Positions 32,556 through 41,337 of a DNA stretch of 64,000 bases are shown piece after piece. Numbering within the stretch: position 1 is the first letter of the stretch; each line of letters starts with the position of its first letter. The position numbers and the translations under genes were made by a program. The notes under the pieces were generated by a model that saw only the letters and a list, made by a program, of their open reading frames with translations, was not told where the DNA came from and did no database searches. Source of the stretch: SB15 sp964639245 (lineage in GTDB: Bacteria > Chloroflexota > Anaerolineae > Aggregatilineales > J027); contig CAZXCU010000002.1 in the NCBI GenBank assembly GCA_964639245.1, forward strand, positions 558,001 to 622,000. The letters run 5' to 3'.

Positions 32556-33326
32556 CTATCCTTCGTCTATGTCACTTTCTATTGTAAGCAATAAATCGGC
32601 TAATGGGATGAGCCTGTGGTTGGACTCGACTCCGGTCATGACGGGATAATCCAACAACACATCCCGAAAATAGGTTTGCCCGGCTGAAAAATACAGGTAA
32701 GAGATGAACTGCTGGGCGAGCGGTTTGGAATCGGCATTGGCAAGGATGGCAACAGCCGTCACTGTCATTTCGAAATTTTCGGGTAGGGTCATGGCAAGGT
32801 CAGATTGCAGGGCAAGCATTTGGCTGACCAGCGCGGCTTCTACTTTGCCCGTTTGAAGTTGTTCCAGCGAATCCAGTTCGGGAAGATTTTTCGGTAGGGT
32901 AGTGGGGGTGACTTTTTGCGGGTTGTAGACAATCCACTGGGTGCGGACAGACACCCCCGCCCAAAATTCTTTGACCAAGACAGGCGGAACCCCATTGGTC
33001 AAATAAGCGGGCAGGGAATCCAATAGTTTTTGCTCACCCCACAAAGCCATCCATGCCGAATCGCTGAGGAGCAGCAGGTCGCCTTCTGTATCCTGTAATT
33101 TTTCCGGTGAGGCCACAATGACACGGGTTTCAAGGCGGGTATCCGCTTCAAATTGGGCGATTAACGGGGTGAACAAGTCACTGTCGGTCAAAATAGTCAG
33201 GGTGGTGTCGCTGGCTTCATCTTCGGTCAGCAAATGGTCGGTATCTTCGCCGGGCAAGGGCAAAAAAATTGCTACCGCCACCGCCGCAAGGATGAGACCT
33301 GCCACCCAGTTTCTTAAATTGCTCAT
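32556..33326 (-). CDS. Membrane-anchored solute-binding-protein-like protein
   Basis: A 256-residue protein with one N-terminal hydrophobic helix (VAGLILAAVAVAIFLPLP). The rest resembles the type 2 periplasmic-binding fold: LTILTDSDLFTPLIAQFEAD is close to the first strand-helix of iron or thiosulfate binders, then GDLLLLSDSAWMALWG, and a C-terminal AQQFISYLYFSAGQTYFRD, which matches the end of ABC-type binding proteins. No permease or ATPase gene is adjacent, so a transport role is doubtful; it may be a sensor. The start shares ATGA with the stop of the zinc-ribbon gene. Confidence 0.65.
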   Translation of the reverse strand: MSNLRNWVAGLILAAVAVAIFLPLPGEDTDHLLTEDEASDTTLTILTDSDLFTPLIAQFEADTRLETRVIVASPEKLQDTEGDLLLLSDSAWMALWGEQKLLDSLPAYLTNGVPPVLVKEFWAGVSVRTQWIVYNPQKVTPTTLPKNLPELDSLEQLQTGKVEAALVSQMLALQSDLAMTLPENFEMTVTAVAILANADSKPLAQQFISYLYFSAGQTYFRDVLLDYPVMTGVESNHRLIPLADLLLTIESDIDEG

Positions 33327-33790
33327 CGTAGGGGTTTACCACAACTGGCACAGGCTTGGGTTTGCGGATGGTAACTTAAACCGCAGGTATGACAGGTTTT
33401 GCGTTCTGTCTTGAGCAGGGTATTCATCGTGGATTGGGCAATATCGCGGTCTAGTCCGGCGGCGGTCATGTCGCGGATGAGATATTCAACGGGCGTGCCG
33501 TGTTCCAAGCGGGTTTTGGCTGTATTGAGGAGTTGAGACAGGCTTGGCGGTGGGGCAGCCGGCGCTTTAAGACTCAACACACCCGGCTCAAACATCGCGT
33601 GACAGGTTTGGCACTCCACAAATTCGCCAATTTTGCCCAGCGGGATAATCGGAATGAAAAACAGGGTGAAATAGCGCGTGGCCTGTTTGAGTTTATAATC
33701 GCGTTGAGTCATGCAGCGCGGACAAAAAAATTTCCCTCCGCCGATGTCTTTTTTGCGTGACCCCATCCCAAAAATGATGATTAAAGGCAT
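33323..33790 (-). CDS. Zinc-ribbon protein
   Basis: A 155-residue protein. The frame opens further upstream, but ATG 33790 fits the family start (MPLIIIFGMGSRKKDIGGGK) and sits 2 bp after the HD gene's stop. CPRC (residues 23-26) and CQTC (about 58-61) make a split zinc ribbon around a hydrophobic stretch YFTLFFIPIIPLG, as in the zinc_ribbon_15 family. A short helical part follows, and the C-terminus has a second ribbon, CHTCGLSYHPQTQACASCG. Membrane association is possible. Function unknown; it is coupled to both neighbours. Confidence 0.78.
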   Translation of the reverse strand: MPLIIIFGMGSRKKDIGGGKFFCPRCMTQRDYKLKQATRYFTLFFIPIIPLGKIGEFVECQTCHAMFEPGVLSLKAPAAPPPSLSQLLNTAKTRLEHGTPVEYLIRDMTAAGLDRDIAQSTMNTLLKTERKTCHTCGLSYHPQTQACASCGKPLR

Positions 33791-33792
33791 GG

Positions 33793-34356
33793 TTATGCTC
33801 CATTGAGGCCGAGTTCGGCGGCGTGGTCTTGCATGGCCTTGAGTACCAGGGGGACATGAAATTCCCACAAATCTACACCTAAATCCTGTACCGCCAGTTC
33901 AATCTCATGGCGGTCAATCGCGGCGGTAAAGGCTTTGTCCTTCCACTTTTTTTTGACCGAACTCACGGAAACATCCATGATATTTTTGCTTGGACGTACC
34001 AGCGTTACGGCGGTAATCAAGCCCGTCAGTTCATCGACGGCATACAGCGCTTTGTCGCGGGGGGTGGTGCGGTCAACGCCTGTCTCGTAGCCATGACTTA
34101 AAATAGTCCGAATATCGTCTTCTGCCAGTCCGCGTTCGCGCAATATGGGCGCACCCGCGCTGGGATGTTGGTCTAGGGTGGGGTGAATTTCCCAATCAAA
34201 ATCATGCAGCAAGCCGACCAAACCCCATGAATCGGGATTTTCGCCGTAATGGTCGGCATAAGCACGCATGGCAAATTCCACAGAGAGCATGTGCTTTCGC
34301 AAACTGTCGGATTGGACAAATTCAGTGACGATATTCCATGCTTCGTCTCGGTTCAT
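33793..34356 (-). CDS. HD-domain phosphohydrolase
   Basis: A 187-residue HD-superfamily protein. Metal-site candidates are H22, H51-D52 (in GLLHDFDWE), H88 (in ILSHGYETG) and D108 (in YAVDELTGL). This pattern is typical of small HD hydrolases acting on nucleotides or phosphate esters. It is the first gene of a four-gene minus-strand run with very short spacing or overlaps (HD, zinc ribbon, binding-like protein, lipoprotein). The upstream gap carries a dispersed inverted repeat. Substrate unknown. Confidence 0.87.
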   Translation of the reverse strand: MNRDEAWNIVTEFVQSDSLRKHMLSVEFAMRAYADHYGENPDSWGLVGLLHDFDWEIHPTLDQHPSAGAPILRERGLAEDDIRTILSHGYETGVDRTTPRDKALYAVDELTGLITAVTLVRPSKNIMDVSVSSVKKKWKDKAFTAAIDRHEIELAVQDLGVDLWEFHVPLVLKAMQDHAAELGLNGA

Positions 34357-34397
34357 TTGTGTTCCTTATTTTCGACATGGATTATAGCAGAGTTTAT

Positions 34398-34431
34398 GAC
34401 CCCACCCTAACCCTCCCCTAGAAAGAGAGGG
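34398..34431. repeat. Dispersed CCCCACCCT-type repeat, copy 1
   Basis: GACCCCACCCTAACCCTCCCC followed by GAGAGGG forms a short hairpin. The same GACCCCACCCT beginning recurs at 36183, on the other side of the glycosyltransferase gene. Confidence 0.5.
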
Positions 34432-34511
34432 AATCTACTCGTTTCTTAGTTTCATGGAACTTTTGCCTGTTTTTTCCTGACTCATCTTATGAAAGCAGGA
34501 GATGACAACCC

Positions 34512-36143
34512 ATGAAACAGGTCAAAAAGTTATGGCGATGGATCCCGATGGTGGTGGCGGTGCTGCTGTATTGGCCCTCGCTGCAACTGCCGTTTTTCTC
34601 GGATGATATTATCCATTTGCGGGGGGTAACAACCGTCGACAGCGAATACATTCTGACTCATGCTGATTTGGGGATGTATTACGCCAATAATTATTACCGT
34701 CCGGTGGTTAATCTGATATTGCGGGCGCAGCATGTGGCGGGGATTACACCCAATGCAACCCTCTGGCACGGAATCATGATTTTCACCCACGCACTGAATA
34801 CGCTCCTGGTAGGGCTACTGCTGAAACACCTGCGAACCAGTCCGTTTGTACAATTCACCACCATGTTGATTTTTGCGGTGTTTCCGTTCAATTATCAGGT
34901 GGTGGTGTGGGTGCTGGCGTGGTTTCATTCGCTGGTGCTGCTGGCGATTCTCGTCACCTGTGTGGCGGCGCTGCGCTATCTGGAAAATCCCCAACGTTAT
35001 GGAATGCTGGTGCTGGCGATTCTGGCGGGGTGCATCGCGCCGTTTATCCATGAAAACGGGATTTTCGCGGCGGGAATGCTGCTGCTGATTCTCGTTTGTG
35101 TGCCGCAAAAACACCCCATGAACGCGCTACGGGTGCTTGTGCCATCCGGCTTGGCGGCGGGAGTGTATTTTTATCTGCGGGCAGAAATTACCGGCGATGC
35201 ACTGCCGATTCATCTGCCTTCCTTGCTCTATTTGCTGCCTTTTCTGACGGTCATGCCCCATCGCCCGATTTATGCGACTCAAGAAATCCGCATAAAACTG
35301 CCACACCAGCGCTGGTTGTATGGGGTGGGGGCGGTGGTGCTGGTTGCCATGGGTGCTTTGATAATTTTGAATTTGCGCGGCAAAGGTATCTGGACAACCT
35401 ATCATCTGAAAACCGCGTATTTTGTGCAGGGGATGAGTTTCCCCCTACAATTTTTGACCCGTTACGCGCCGCTTTCGCCGGAAAGACAGGTCTGGTTGGG
35501 CGGGGTGTTGTTTGGATGGGCTTGGCTGGCGGTATTCGGTCTGACCGAAAATCAGCGCCGCTTACTGGTATTGGGCATGGGTTGGTTTGGGTTGACCTGC
35601 ATTTTGTCGATTTTGAAGTTAAACGATGGCTATACCTTGAGTTCGCCGCGTTTGTTTTATGTGGGTGCGCCTGCGATTGCACTAACTTTTGCGCTACTGC
35701 TGGAGCATGTACGTGGATATAACCGTTTTGTGAGCCTGATTTTGCTGGCAGGAATCGTGTTTATTAGTGTGGATTATGTGCAGGAACGACAGGGGTTGCA
35801 TTTGCAATTGGACGCGGCCTATGATGATTTGCTGCGTGAACTGCCCACCGACGAAAACGCGCATATTTTAATTGCCAATGCGCCGCGCTGGATGGCTTCT
35901 GACGACAACCCCTTTCCTTTGGATACGATGGGGGCGGTGTTTGTGCCAGATTATTTCCCCTTTGAGGAATATCTGCGGGTGAACACCGGGCAAAATTACG
36001 CGCATGTGACGCTGGTAACGGACACGGACACCATGTACTTGTGGGACAGGGTAACGGCAATTGGCGACCCGCTTGACCATGCGACGTTTGTTCAACTGGC
36101 AGAGGAACAGGATTTTGTTTATACGTTTCACATGGGTGAGTAA
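34512..36143 (+). CDS. Membrane glycosyltransferase-like protein (GT39/PMT-like)
   Basis: A 543-residue membrane protein with about ten hydrophobic helices. The first extracytoplasmic loop after helix 1 has SDDIIHLRGV, an Asp pair in the place of the GT-C catalytic acid, then a long loop with YANNYYRPVVNLILRAQH. This pattern is typical of bacterial GT-C and O-mannosyl-transferase-like proteins. The soluble C-terminal part (about 430-543) is beta/alpha and ends shortly before the stop. AGGAG precedes the ATG by 10 bases. It stands alone, bordered by two copies of a dispersed repeat and followed by a terminator. Acceptor unknown. Confidence 0.75.
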   Translation: MKQVKKLWRWIPMVVAVLLYWPSLQLPFFSDDIIHLRGVTTVDSEYILTHADLGMYYANNYYRPVVNLILRAQHVAGITPNATLWHGIMIFTHALNTLLVGLLLKHLRTSPFVQFTTMLIFAVFPFNYQVVVWVLAWFHSLVLLAILVTCVAALRYLENPQRYGMLVLAILAGCIAPFIHENGIFAAGMLLLILVCVPQKHPMNALRVLVPSGLAAGVYFYLRAEITGDALPIHLPSLLYLLPFLTVMPHRPIYATQEIRIKLPHQRWLYGVGAVVLVAMGALIILNLRGKGIWTTYHLKTAYFVQGMSFPLQFLTRYAPLSPERQVWLGGVLFGWAWLAVFGLTENQRRLLVLGMGWFGLTCILSILKLNDGYTLSSPRLFYVGAPAIALTFALLLEHVRGYNRFVSLILLAGIVFISVDYVQERQGLHLQLDAAYDDLLRELPTDENAHILIANAPRWMASDDNPFPLDTMGAVFVPDYFPFEEYLRVNTGQNYAHVTLVTDTDTMYLWDRVTAIGDPLDHATFVQLAEEQDFVYTFHMGE

Positions 36144-36182
36144 CTCACCTTACGCAGAATCGCGTTTTGGGTACACTTTTTT

Positions 36183-36241
36183 GACCCCACCCTGCCTTCG
36201 GCTTCCCTCCCCAAAGCATTGGGGAGGGATTGAGGGTGGGG
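36183..36241. repeat. Dispersed CCCCACCCT-type repeat, copy 2, nested inverted repeat
   Basis: The outer arms CCCCACCCT/AGGGTGGGG (36185-36193 with 36233-36241) enclose CCCTCCCC/GGGGAGGG (36205-36212 with 36221-36228). It has no coding content and resembles REP-type intergenic repeats. Confidence 0.6.
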
Positions 36242-36267
36242 ATTTTCCCGCATTGCGTTTCTAACAG

Positions 36268-36294
36268 CGCCCTCGCGTAAGAGGGCGTTTTTAA
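36268..36294 (+). terminator. Intrinsic terminator after the glycosyltransferase
   Basis: CGCCCTC (36268-36274) pairs with GAGGGCG (36281-36287), with a T-run from 36288. It ends the + strand transcript. Confidence 0.8.
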
Positions 36295-36324
36295 TTTCTG
36301 GATATCGAGCGGTGCCTACTCTGT

Positions 36325-37050
36325 TTACCGTAAGTAGAGAGTCTGTCCGACTTCCACCGCACCAAGACGGATGACTGTCCCATAAACGCCCGCACAATTC
36401 TGGTTCAATTGAACCACCGTTTTCATGACAACCGGGTCGGATTGTGCAGTGTCGGGATGCAAATTAACCATCATGCAACGTTTATCTCGATTCGTGATAT
36501 GGACGGCTGGACTGTCTTCCCTATTGCCAAAAGTCAAAGTTTTTCCAACCCATTGATCTTCTATAAATGGCTCACCGTGCTTTGTTTCAATGACAATGTT
36601 CGGGCGGAAACGGCGTATATCGTGGGGGAGTCCAGAGTCGTTGGTTATTTTGTGGGTGGTTGCTAAAGTAATCAATGACATCGCCGCTTCATCGAAGATT
36701 CCTTGATTAAGTTGCATCAGTTGGACATCTGCCCCATAGTGATGCGTTATTTCGTTACGCAATTCTTCGCTTCTTATCCCTAATACCTTCCCTTCTGGCG
36801 TGACCACATGGGTCGGGAGGTTGTTATCCTGAGAGGTATCTTGTCGAACGGGTTGGTAAAGGAGCAGTTCGGGAAGTTTACTTGCAGTCAGCCAGGGAAA
36901 TCCCCCCTGCTCGACAATACGGCGGAAGGCAAAACGCCGGTCTCCTTCAAGGCCATACCAGCCTAATTCTGAACGCTCAAGCAATTCACCTGCCATTGAT
37001 TTTACAGGATAGCGATAAATTGCTTGAATATGACCAATCTCAACTGTCAT
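36325..37050 (-). CDS. MOSC-domain protein
   Basis: A 241-residue protein with the N-terminal MOSC beta-barrel (IGHIQAIYRYPVKSMAGELL, then LEGDRRFAFR) and a C-terminal MOSC domain. The conserved cysteine is in RDKRCMMVNLHPDTAQ (about 190), and RFRPNIVIET is also conserved. Such proteins bind or transfer sulfur, or act as molybdenum-dependent reductases of the mARC/YcbX type; YcbX's ferredoxin domain is absent here. It is a single gene with AGGAAA before the ATG. The molybdenum enzyme at 29-32 kb could be related functionally, but nothing in the sequence links them. Confidence 0.88.
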   Translation of the reverse strand: MTVEIGHIQAIYRYPVKSMAGELLERSELGWYGLEGDRRFAFRRIVEQGGFPWLTASKLPELLLYQPVRQDTSQDNNLPTHVVTPEGKVLGIRSEELRNEITHHYGADVQLMQLNQGIFDEAAMSLITLATTHKITNDSGLPHDIRRFRPNIVIETKHGEPFIEDQWVGKTLTFGNREDSPAVHITNRDKRCMMVNLHPDTAQSDPVVMKTVVQLNQNCAGVYGTVIRLGAVEVGQTLYLR

Positions 37051-37194
37051 GTTAGTTTCCTATAGACAAAGACGAATGAATTGATAATCCGCAAAACTGT
37101 GATTTGTGCGATTCAGGATTTCATTATACCTAGTAGATGAGGATGTTAAATGGTCTGGTTCTCCTAAAAATTATGTTCGTGAATGACCTGTTGG

Positions 37195-37761
37195 TTATTG
37201 CATTATAGGGAGTGAATCGCAATTGCCGGAAAGTTGCCCGTTAGACAGACTGACCCAGACGGCGAAGGCGTGGTCGAGAAACAACAAATAGGCCGAGTCT
37301 GTTTTTCCGACAACCACTTTAGACTCATTGATGGGCAGGCTACCTCTGGGGCTTGTTAAGTCAGCCTGACCGAACATGGGTGAATCGGTGGACGCAGTGA
37401 ACAGGCAGATGCTGTCAAACTCGTGGATAGGAGTGGGATCGGTGGGCAAGACCGCGCAATCTTCGGTCAGAAATCCAGCGCGGCGGTCAACCCAGCCTGT
37501 GTCGGTTTCGGAAAATTGAATCAGATAATGTTCGCCATTTTGCAGTATGGCGGGGTAGGGGGTGTTGGGCTGCAAGGTGTCTTTTTGCTGGCTGTCATGA
37601 GACAAGGGTGCAGCGTACAACCGTGCATTCTCAAGGGTGGTGGTGAAAGTGCAAAGGTTGGTTGCGCTAGGGCTGGCAAGTAATTCGGGGGAAGTGTCAT
37701 CGGTGGTAAGCGCACAGGCCAATGTGGGTAAAAGCAGCAGAATTGAGATGATGAATTTCAT
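37195..37761 (-). CDS. Secreted or lipid-anchored protein of unknown function
   Basis: A 188-residue protein from ATG 37761, which has AGAGG upstream; the frame extends 20 codons higher without good reason. The signal peptide is MKFIISILLLLPTLACA, and the cysteine may or may not be a lipobox, as TLAC is weak. The mature part holds two similar SH3-like modules with paired cysteines (NLCTFTTTLENARLYAAPLS and DSICLFTASTDSPMFGQADL, each ending near a later Cys). It lies 60 bp downstream of the anti-sigma gene on the same strand. No family recognised. Confidence 0.72.
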   Translation of the reverse strand: MKFIISILLLLPTLACALTTDDTSPELLASPSATNLCTFTTTLENARLYAAPLSHDSQQKDTLQPNTPYPAILQNGEHYLIQFSETDTGWVDRRAGFLTEDCAVLPTDPTPIHEFDSICLFTASTDSPMFGQADLTSPRGSLPINESKVVVGKTDSAYLLFLDHAFAVWVSLSNGQLSGNCDSLPIMQ

Positions 37762-37820
37762 GGAAACCTCTGTTGGATTGAATGCCACATGAAAAAGAGG
37801 CGGGTATCTTCCCGCCCCCA

Positions 37821-39683
37821 TTACTGCACCTCACGAACCTCTAGCGTATAGGTCACGTTGGTGTCGCTGGAGAAACCGGCATTGACGGTGACATCAAAGC
37901 TCATGCGGTTGTTGTCACTGGTTAAAGTGGCGTAAAGTACCCCGCCACACAAATTGGATTTTTGGCCTACTAACGTTGTCCAGATGACATTTTCTGTACC
38001 TGTTCCCGTACAGGTCAGCGAGATTTCGAGTTCGCGGGCTTCTCCGGGTTGCATATCCGCAACGGTCAAATGAATCCGGTCTAGTGTGTCGCCGGTAGGA
38101 TAGGAAATGCGGTCAGTCAATTTGTTACTGGTGGAACGTGTGACGACAAAATCATGCGGTTCGGCATCGGCAGGGGCAGCGTTTGACCCGTCCGGCGCGG
38201 GCGTGGGTTCGATGGGCTGTGGATTGGCAATCAGCGTGTATTCGACGTAATTTGCGTCTCCGTTGTCCTCCAAAAAGACGCTGATGAGTTTGGTGCTGTC
38301 AGCAGTAGAAAGGAATACCTCCGGGACTTCATGTCCGCAATAATAGCGGGTGTCGCTGTTACCGACTGTCCATTGCAAGGCGCTGGTATTGCTGCCCGTA
38401 CAGGTCATCAGCAGGTTAAATTCATAGCGGATGCTGTCACTTTCTGCCCAGTACAGCGTCAGGTTGATATTATCGGCGCTGTCGCCGAGTGGCATGGGCA
38501 TGGAGAGGGCTTCGGTGAATTTTTGCGCGGTGTAAATCTGTACGCCGAAGTTGTGCGGGTCAATATCCTGTGGGGCAATTTCGACAGGCAATGAAGTCGG
38601 GGTTGGTAAAGCCCCGCCGCCGGGTAGTTTTGGCGTAATGGAAACGGTATAGGCGGTGATGCTGGGGGTACTGCCTTCGTCGAAGGTCAGGGTTAAAGTT
38701 CCGCTTGTTCCGTTCGCTAGCGCCAATATCTGTGTTTCGCCACACCGGAAGGGATTTTCGATATTGCCCGCCCAATGCCAGCGCATCGCGTCCGTATTTT
38801 CGCCAAAGCAGTAGACCGCAATTTGCAAATCCCGTGCTTCTGAACCCTTTACGGTGAGCGCTAGCACGTCGGATAAATCACCAATGGGGAAAGAAATAAT
38901 CTCGTTAAAGGTCGTGACGGCAAAACTGTCTACGGAAATATCATATTGGGCTTGGTCAACAGGGGCTTCGGAGGGAAATGCCGTTGGTGAAGCCAAATAA
39001 CTAAACACGGGGGGTGGGAGGGGTGTTTCGGTAATTGATGTTACCCCTGCCGAACCCACGCCCCCACCCGAATTGACTGGCAGTTGTGTCGGGGTCGGCA
39101 GAATCGTCGTGCTGTCAGTTGCTACAACGATAGGGACAGTCGTTGAAGTCGCATTAATGAGCGTTGTGGTGGGCTGCGGCGTTCCAAGCGGTGTTTCGGT
39201 ATCTTTGGGACGGCTGGCAACTTCGGGCGAATCAGTGTTGTCGTCGTTTGTGCTGCTATTTTGTAATGCGAAGAAAATAACCCCTGCACAAACAAACATC
39301 AGCGCAGCCGCGACCCCTGCGAAGGCAAAAATCCGTGGGTTGCCGCGTTTTTTCGGCGGGGTGGATGGACGCATTGGCTGGGCATATTCAACCCGTGGGG
39401 CGTGGTAGGCTATGACGGTTTCCTCAAGCAAGGCGGCATCGCGTCCATTTCGCATGACCGAGGGCTGAACGTTTAATTGGCTGCGTAGCGATTGGGAAAG
39501 GGGCGGTAGGTGGTTGCTTCGCGTATGGACTTCTTCCCAGACTTCTCTGGCGATATTCTGCCATTCCGCCACCGCCTGCTGACATTCGGGGGAGCGCATC
39601 ATAAAGGCTTCAAACGCGGCGCGTTCCTGTGGTGCAAGTTGCCCCGCCACATAAAAGGGAACTAAATCCTGCCAATTATTCAT
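37821..39683 (-). CDS. Anti-sigma factor-like membrane protein with three repeated extracytoplasmic domains
   Basis: A 620-residue protein. The N-terminus (about 1-75) is a short anti-sigma-type helical domain (LVPFYVAGQLAPQERAAFEA, CQQAVAEWQ), though the HxxxCxxC zinc motif is not complete. One membrane helix is at about 110-130 (IFAFAGVAAALMFVCAGVIF). A Thr/Pro-rich linker follows. Outside are three repeats of about 110 residues, each with a cysteine pair and a common frame (ISFPIGDLSDVLALTV, LSMPMPLGDSADNINLTL, ISYPTGDTLDRIHLTV), similar to PPC domains. It overlaps the ECF sigma gene by 8 bases, which supports the sigma/anti-sigma pairing. Confidence 0.8.
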   Translation of the reverse strand: MNNWQDLVPFYVAGQLAPQERAAFEAFMMRSPECQQAVAEWQNIAREVWEEVHTRSNHLPPLSQSLRSQLNVQPSVMRNGRDAALLEETVIAYHAPRVEYAQPMRPSTPPKKRGNPRIFAFAGVAAALMFVCAGVIFFALQNSSTNDDNTDSPEVASRPKDTETPLGTPQPTTTLINATSTTVPIVVATDSTTILPTPTQLPVNSGGGVGSAGVTSITETPLPPPVFSYLASPTAFPSEAPVDQAQYDISVDSFAVTTFNEIISFPIGDLSDVLALTVKGSEARDLQIAVYCFGENTDAMRWHWAGNIENPFRCGETQILALANGTSGTLTLTFDEGSTPSITAYTVSITPKLPGGGALPTPTSLPVEIAPQDIDPHNFGVQIYTAQKFTEALSMPMPLGDSADNINLTLYWAESDSIRYEFNLLMTCTGSNTSALQWTVGNSDTRYYCGHEVPEVFLSTADSTKLISVFLEDNGDANYVEYTLIANPQPIEPTPAPDGSNAAPADAEPHDFVVTRSTSNKLTDRISYPTGDTLDRIHLTVADMQPGEARELEISLTCTGTGTENVIWTTLVGQKSNLCGGVLYATLTSDNNRMSFDVTVNAGFSSDTNVTYTLEVREVQ

Positions 39684-40215
39684 AGCGCAGCAATCCTTTG
39701 AGGGTTTCTTTGGCGCGATGCAAACGGCTTTTTACCGTTCCCAGTGCTACGCCCATCACTTCGGCGGCTTCTGGGCCAGACAACCCATGATAAAAGACCA
39801 ATTCAAGGGTTTCGCGCTGGTCGTCTGGCAACTGCTGAATGGCTTTGCGGACTTCAGCACGTTCATTGGAACGTAACAACTGCTCAAAAGGCCCTGTTTT
39901 TTCAACATTATCCGCCTCGGTGAGGGCAACCGAGGTGACACGATGTTTGCGGCGGGCATTGATGGCCTGATTTCGGGCAATCGCAATCAGCCAAGTGCGA
40001 ACTTTGCTTTCCCCCCGGAAAGTGGACGCGGCTTTCCACGCAGCCAGCATGACATTTTGCAAAATTTCTTCCGCCAGCACAACATCGCCGCCTACTTGTC
40101 CAATCAAATAATTCAAGAGGCTCGACCCGTGTTTTGAGTACAAATCTTCCAACGCCCGACTATCGCCGGAGGCCATTGCCTGCACCAGTGATAAATCGGC
40201 AGAATCTGGATACAT
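39676..40215 (-). CDS. ECF-type RNA polymerase sigma factor
   Basis: A 179-residue sigma70-family protein. Region 2 (about 20-95) has LEDLYSKHGSSLLNYLIGQV, AEEILQNVMLAAWKAASTF and VRTWLIAIARNQAINARRK. Region 4 (about 125-175) has IQQLPDDQRETLELVFYHGL and the HTH EAAEVMGVALGTVKSRLHRA. Region 3 is absent, as in ECF sigmas. AAGGAG precedes the ATG. The following gene, an anti-sigma-like membrane protein, overlaps by 8 bases. Extracytoplasmic signals sensed by that partner should release this sigma. Target promoters are not certain. Confidence 0.95.
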   Translation of the reverse strand: MYPDSADLSLVQAMASGDSRALEDLYSKHGSSLLNYLIGQVGGDVVLAEEILQNVMLAAWKAASTFRGESKVRTWLIAIARNQAINARRKHRVTSVALTEADNVEKTGPFEQLLRSNERAEVRKAIQQLPDDQRETLELVFYHGLSGPEAAEVMGVALGTVKSRLHRAKETLKGLLRYE

Positions 40216-40241
40216 GGATGCTCCTTCGCTGTTAGCGATTT

Positions 40242-40374
40242 GGCTTGAGGCGTTAGGTTTTAGATAACATATTAAAGATTGCTATTCATAAATTCAATAG
40301 ACGAAAGCCTGATCTGTACCGGAACTTTCGCCGGATGAAAAAAATGTCCGGTAATTTTGCGAATGCCTCAAGCC
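40242..40374. promoter_or_regulatory. Inverted repeat in the sigma-factor/HEAT intergenic region
   Basis: GGCTTGAGGC (40242-40251) is inverted at 40365-40374. Between them GGAACTTT (from 40321) and TGTC (40345-40348) on the + strand resemble an ECF-type -35 and -10. A sigma70-like TATACT is at 40452-40457. The 275-bp gap separates the divergent sigma and HEAT genes. Confidence 0.35.
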
Positions 40375-40490
40375 CAAAACCAAACACCTTCTGTTGAATC
40401 AGTCACGGGAAAATAGGAAAGAGTTCCCACTTGGGCAGGCCAATTTTTTGTTATACTGATGGTGCGAATATGTGTTGAGGGCAAATAGCT

Positions 40491-41012
40491 ATGTGGCAAG
40501 CGCTGATTCATGCGCTGCATGACCCTGACCCCACACGGCGGATTCAGATGCTGCAAGTGGTGGCGATGCTGGAGGAAACACGGGCAATTCAAACTGTGCA
40601 TGACCTCTTCAAAAGTGATCCTGACCCGCAGGTACGCCAAACCGCGAAATGGGCCGGGAGTTTGCTCTGGCAGGCGCAGCAGCGCGGTTATTCCACCGAC
40701 AGCGCCGTGGAAGCCCATTTTGCCCGTCAAAAACAGGTTACTTCTGACCGTCAAGAAGCGGTCGTGGACAGTGTGCTGCTCCATGCGGGGAATGACCATG
40801 CACTCAATTCCTATTTGAGCGCGGCACGAACCCAATGGGAAGTCGTGAACGAAGTGCGCCAGCGTGACCCCCGCGCCACTCAGACTCAATCCGCGCCGCT
40901 TGTGGTGGATCATGACCATCTGGATTTATTAGAGGCAGGGCTTTCCCGTGCGGTACTTGAAGACGACGAGATAGACGCGGGTTTGTCTGAGCTATTCAGG
41001 AGCAAATCATGA
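40491..41012 (+). CDS. HEAT-repeat-like protein
   Basis: A 173-residue protein. The start is helical-repeat-like: ALIHALHDPDPTRRIQMLQV, then VHDLFKSDPDPQVRQTAKWA, two HEAT units with the D-P-x-R-x-x-A consensus. The C-terminal half (about 75-173) is acidic and helical and not clearly a repeat. GAGGG lies before the ATG. Its stop overlaps the next HEAT gene by 4 bases. It probably acts as a protein-protein scaffold in the cytoplasm. It is divergent from the ECF sigma gene. Confidence 0.75.
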   Translation: MWQALIHALHDPDPTRRIQMLQVVAMLEETRAIQTVHDLFKSDPDPQVRQTAKWAGSLLWQAQQRGYSTDSAVEAHFARQKQVTSDRQEAVVDSVLLHAGNDHALNSYLSAARTQWEVVNEVRQRDPRATQTQSAPLVVDHDHLDLLEAGLSRAVLEDDEIDAGLSELFRSKS

Positions 41013-41308
41013 ATCCCGCAACAGAGGTGTGGATTAATCGGCTGAAAGACCCGAATCCGGCACGACGGCGTGAGGCGATTCTCGAATTGGAAACGATTGG
41101 TGATGTGGCTGCTTTGATTCCCCTTGCAGAAGTGTATGTAGCCGACACAGAGGCCGAACTCCGTGTGCTGGCGCAAAAAGTTGGCAAGGCAATTTATTTT
41201 GCCGAACTTCATAAACTACAACAGGGGACAGGGGCATCGGAAGCCGAACGCCGTCAAGCCGCCGAAATTATGGCGAAAGCACAGGCGCGTAAAGCCAAAA
41301 AACGGTAA
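41009..41308 (+). CDS. Small HEAT-repeat-like protein
   Basis: A 99-residue protein. WINRLKDPNPARRREAILEL is one HEAT unit, and LIPLAEVYVADTEAELRVLA is the second. A basic tail, RKAKKR, ends the protein. It starts inside the stop of the previous HEAT gene (ATGA) and is followed 29 bp later by a third HEAT gene. It is of the same kind as both neighbours and probably arose by duplication. Confidence 0.75.
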   Translation: MNPATEVWINRLKDPNPARRREAILELETIGDVAALIPLAEVYVADTEAELRVLAQKVGKAIYFAELHKLQQGTGASEAERRQAAEIMAKAQARKAKKR

Positions 41309-41337
41309 TATCTGGTAGAGGAAACAAAGGAGAACTC

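Noticed and set aside
40368..40919. 183-residue minus-strand frame opposite the HEAT gene
   Set aside because: The + strand frame shows HEAT repeats, an RBS and coupling to the next gene; the minus frame is a shadow.
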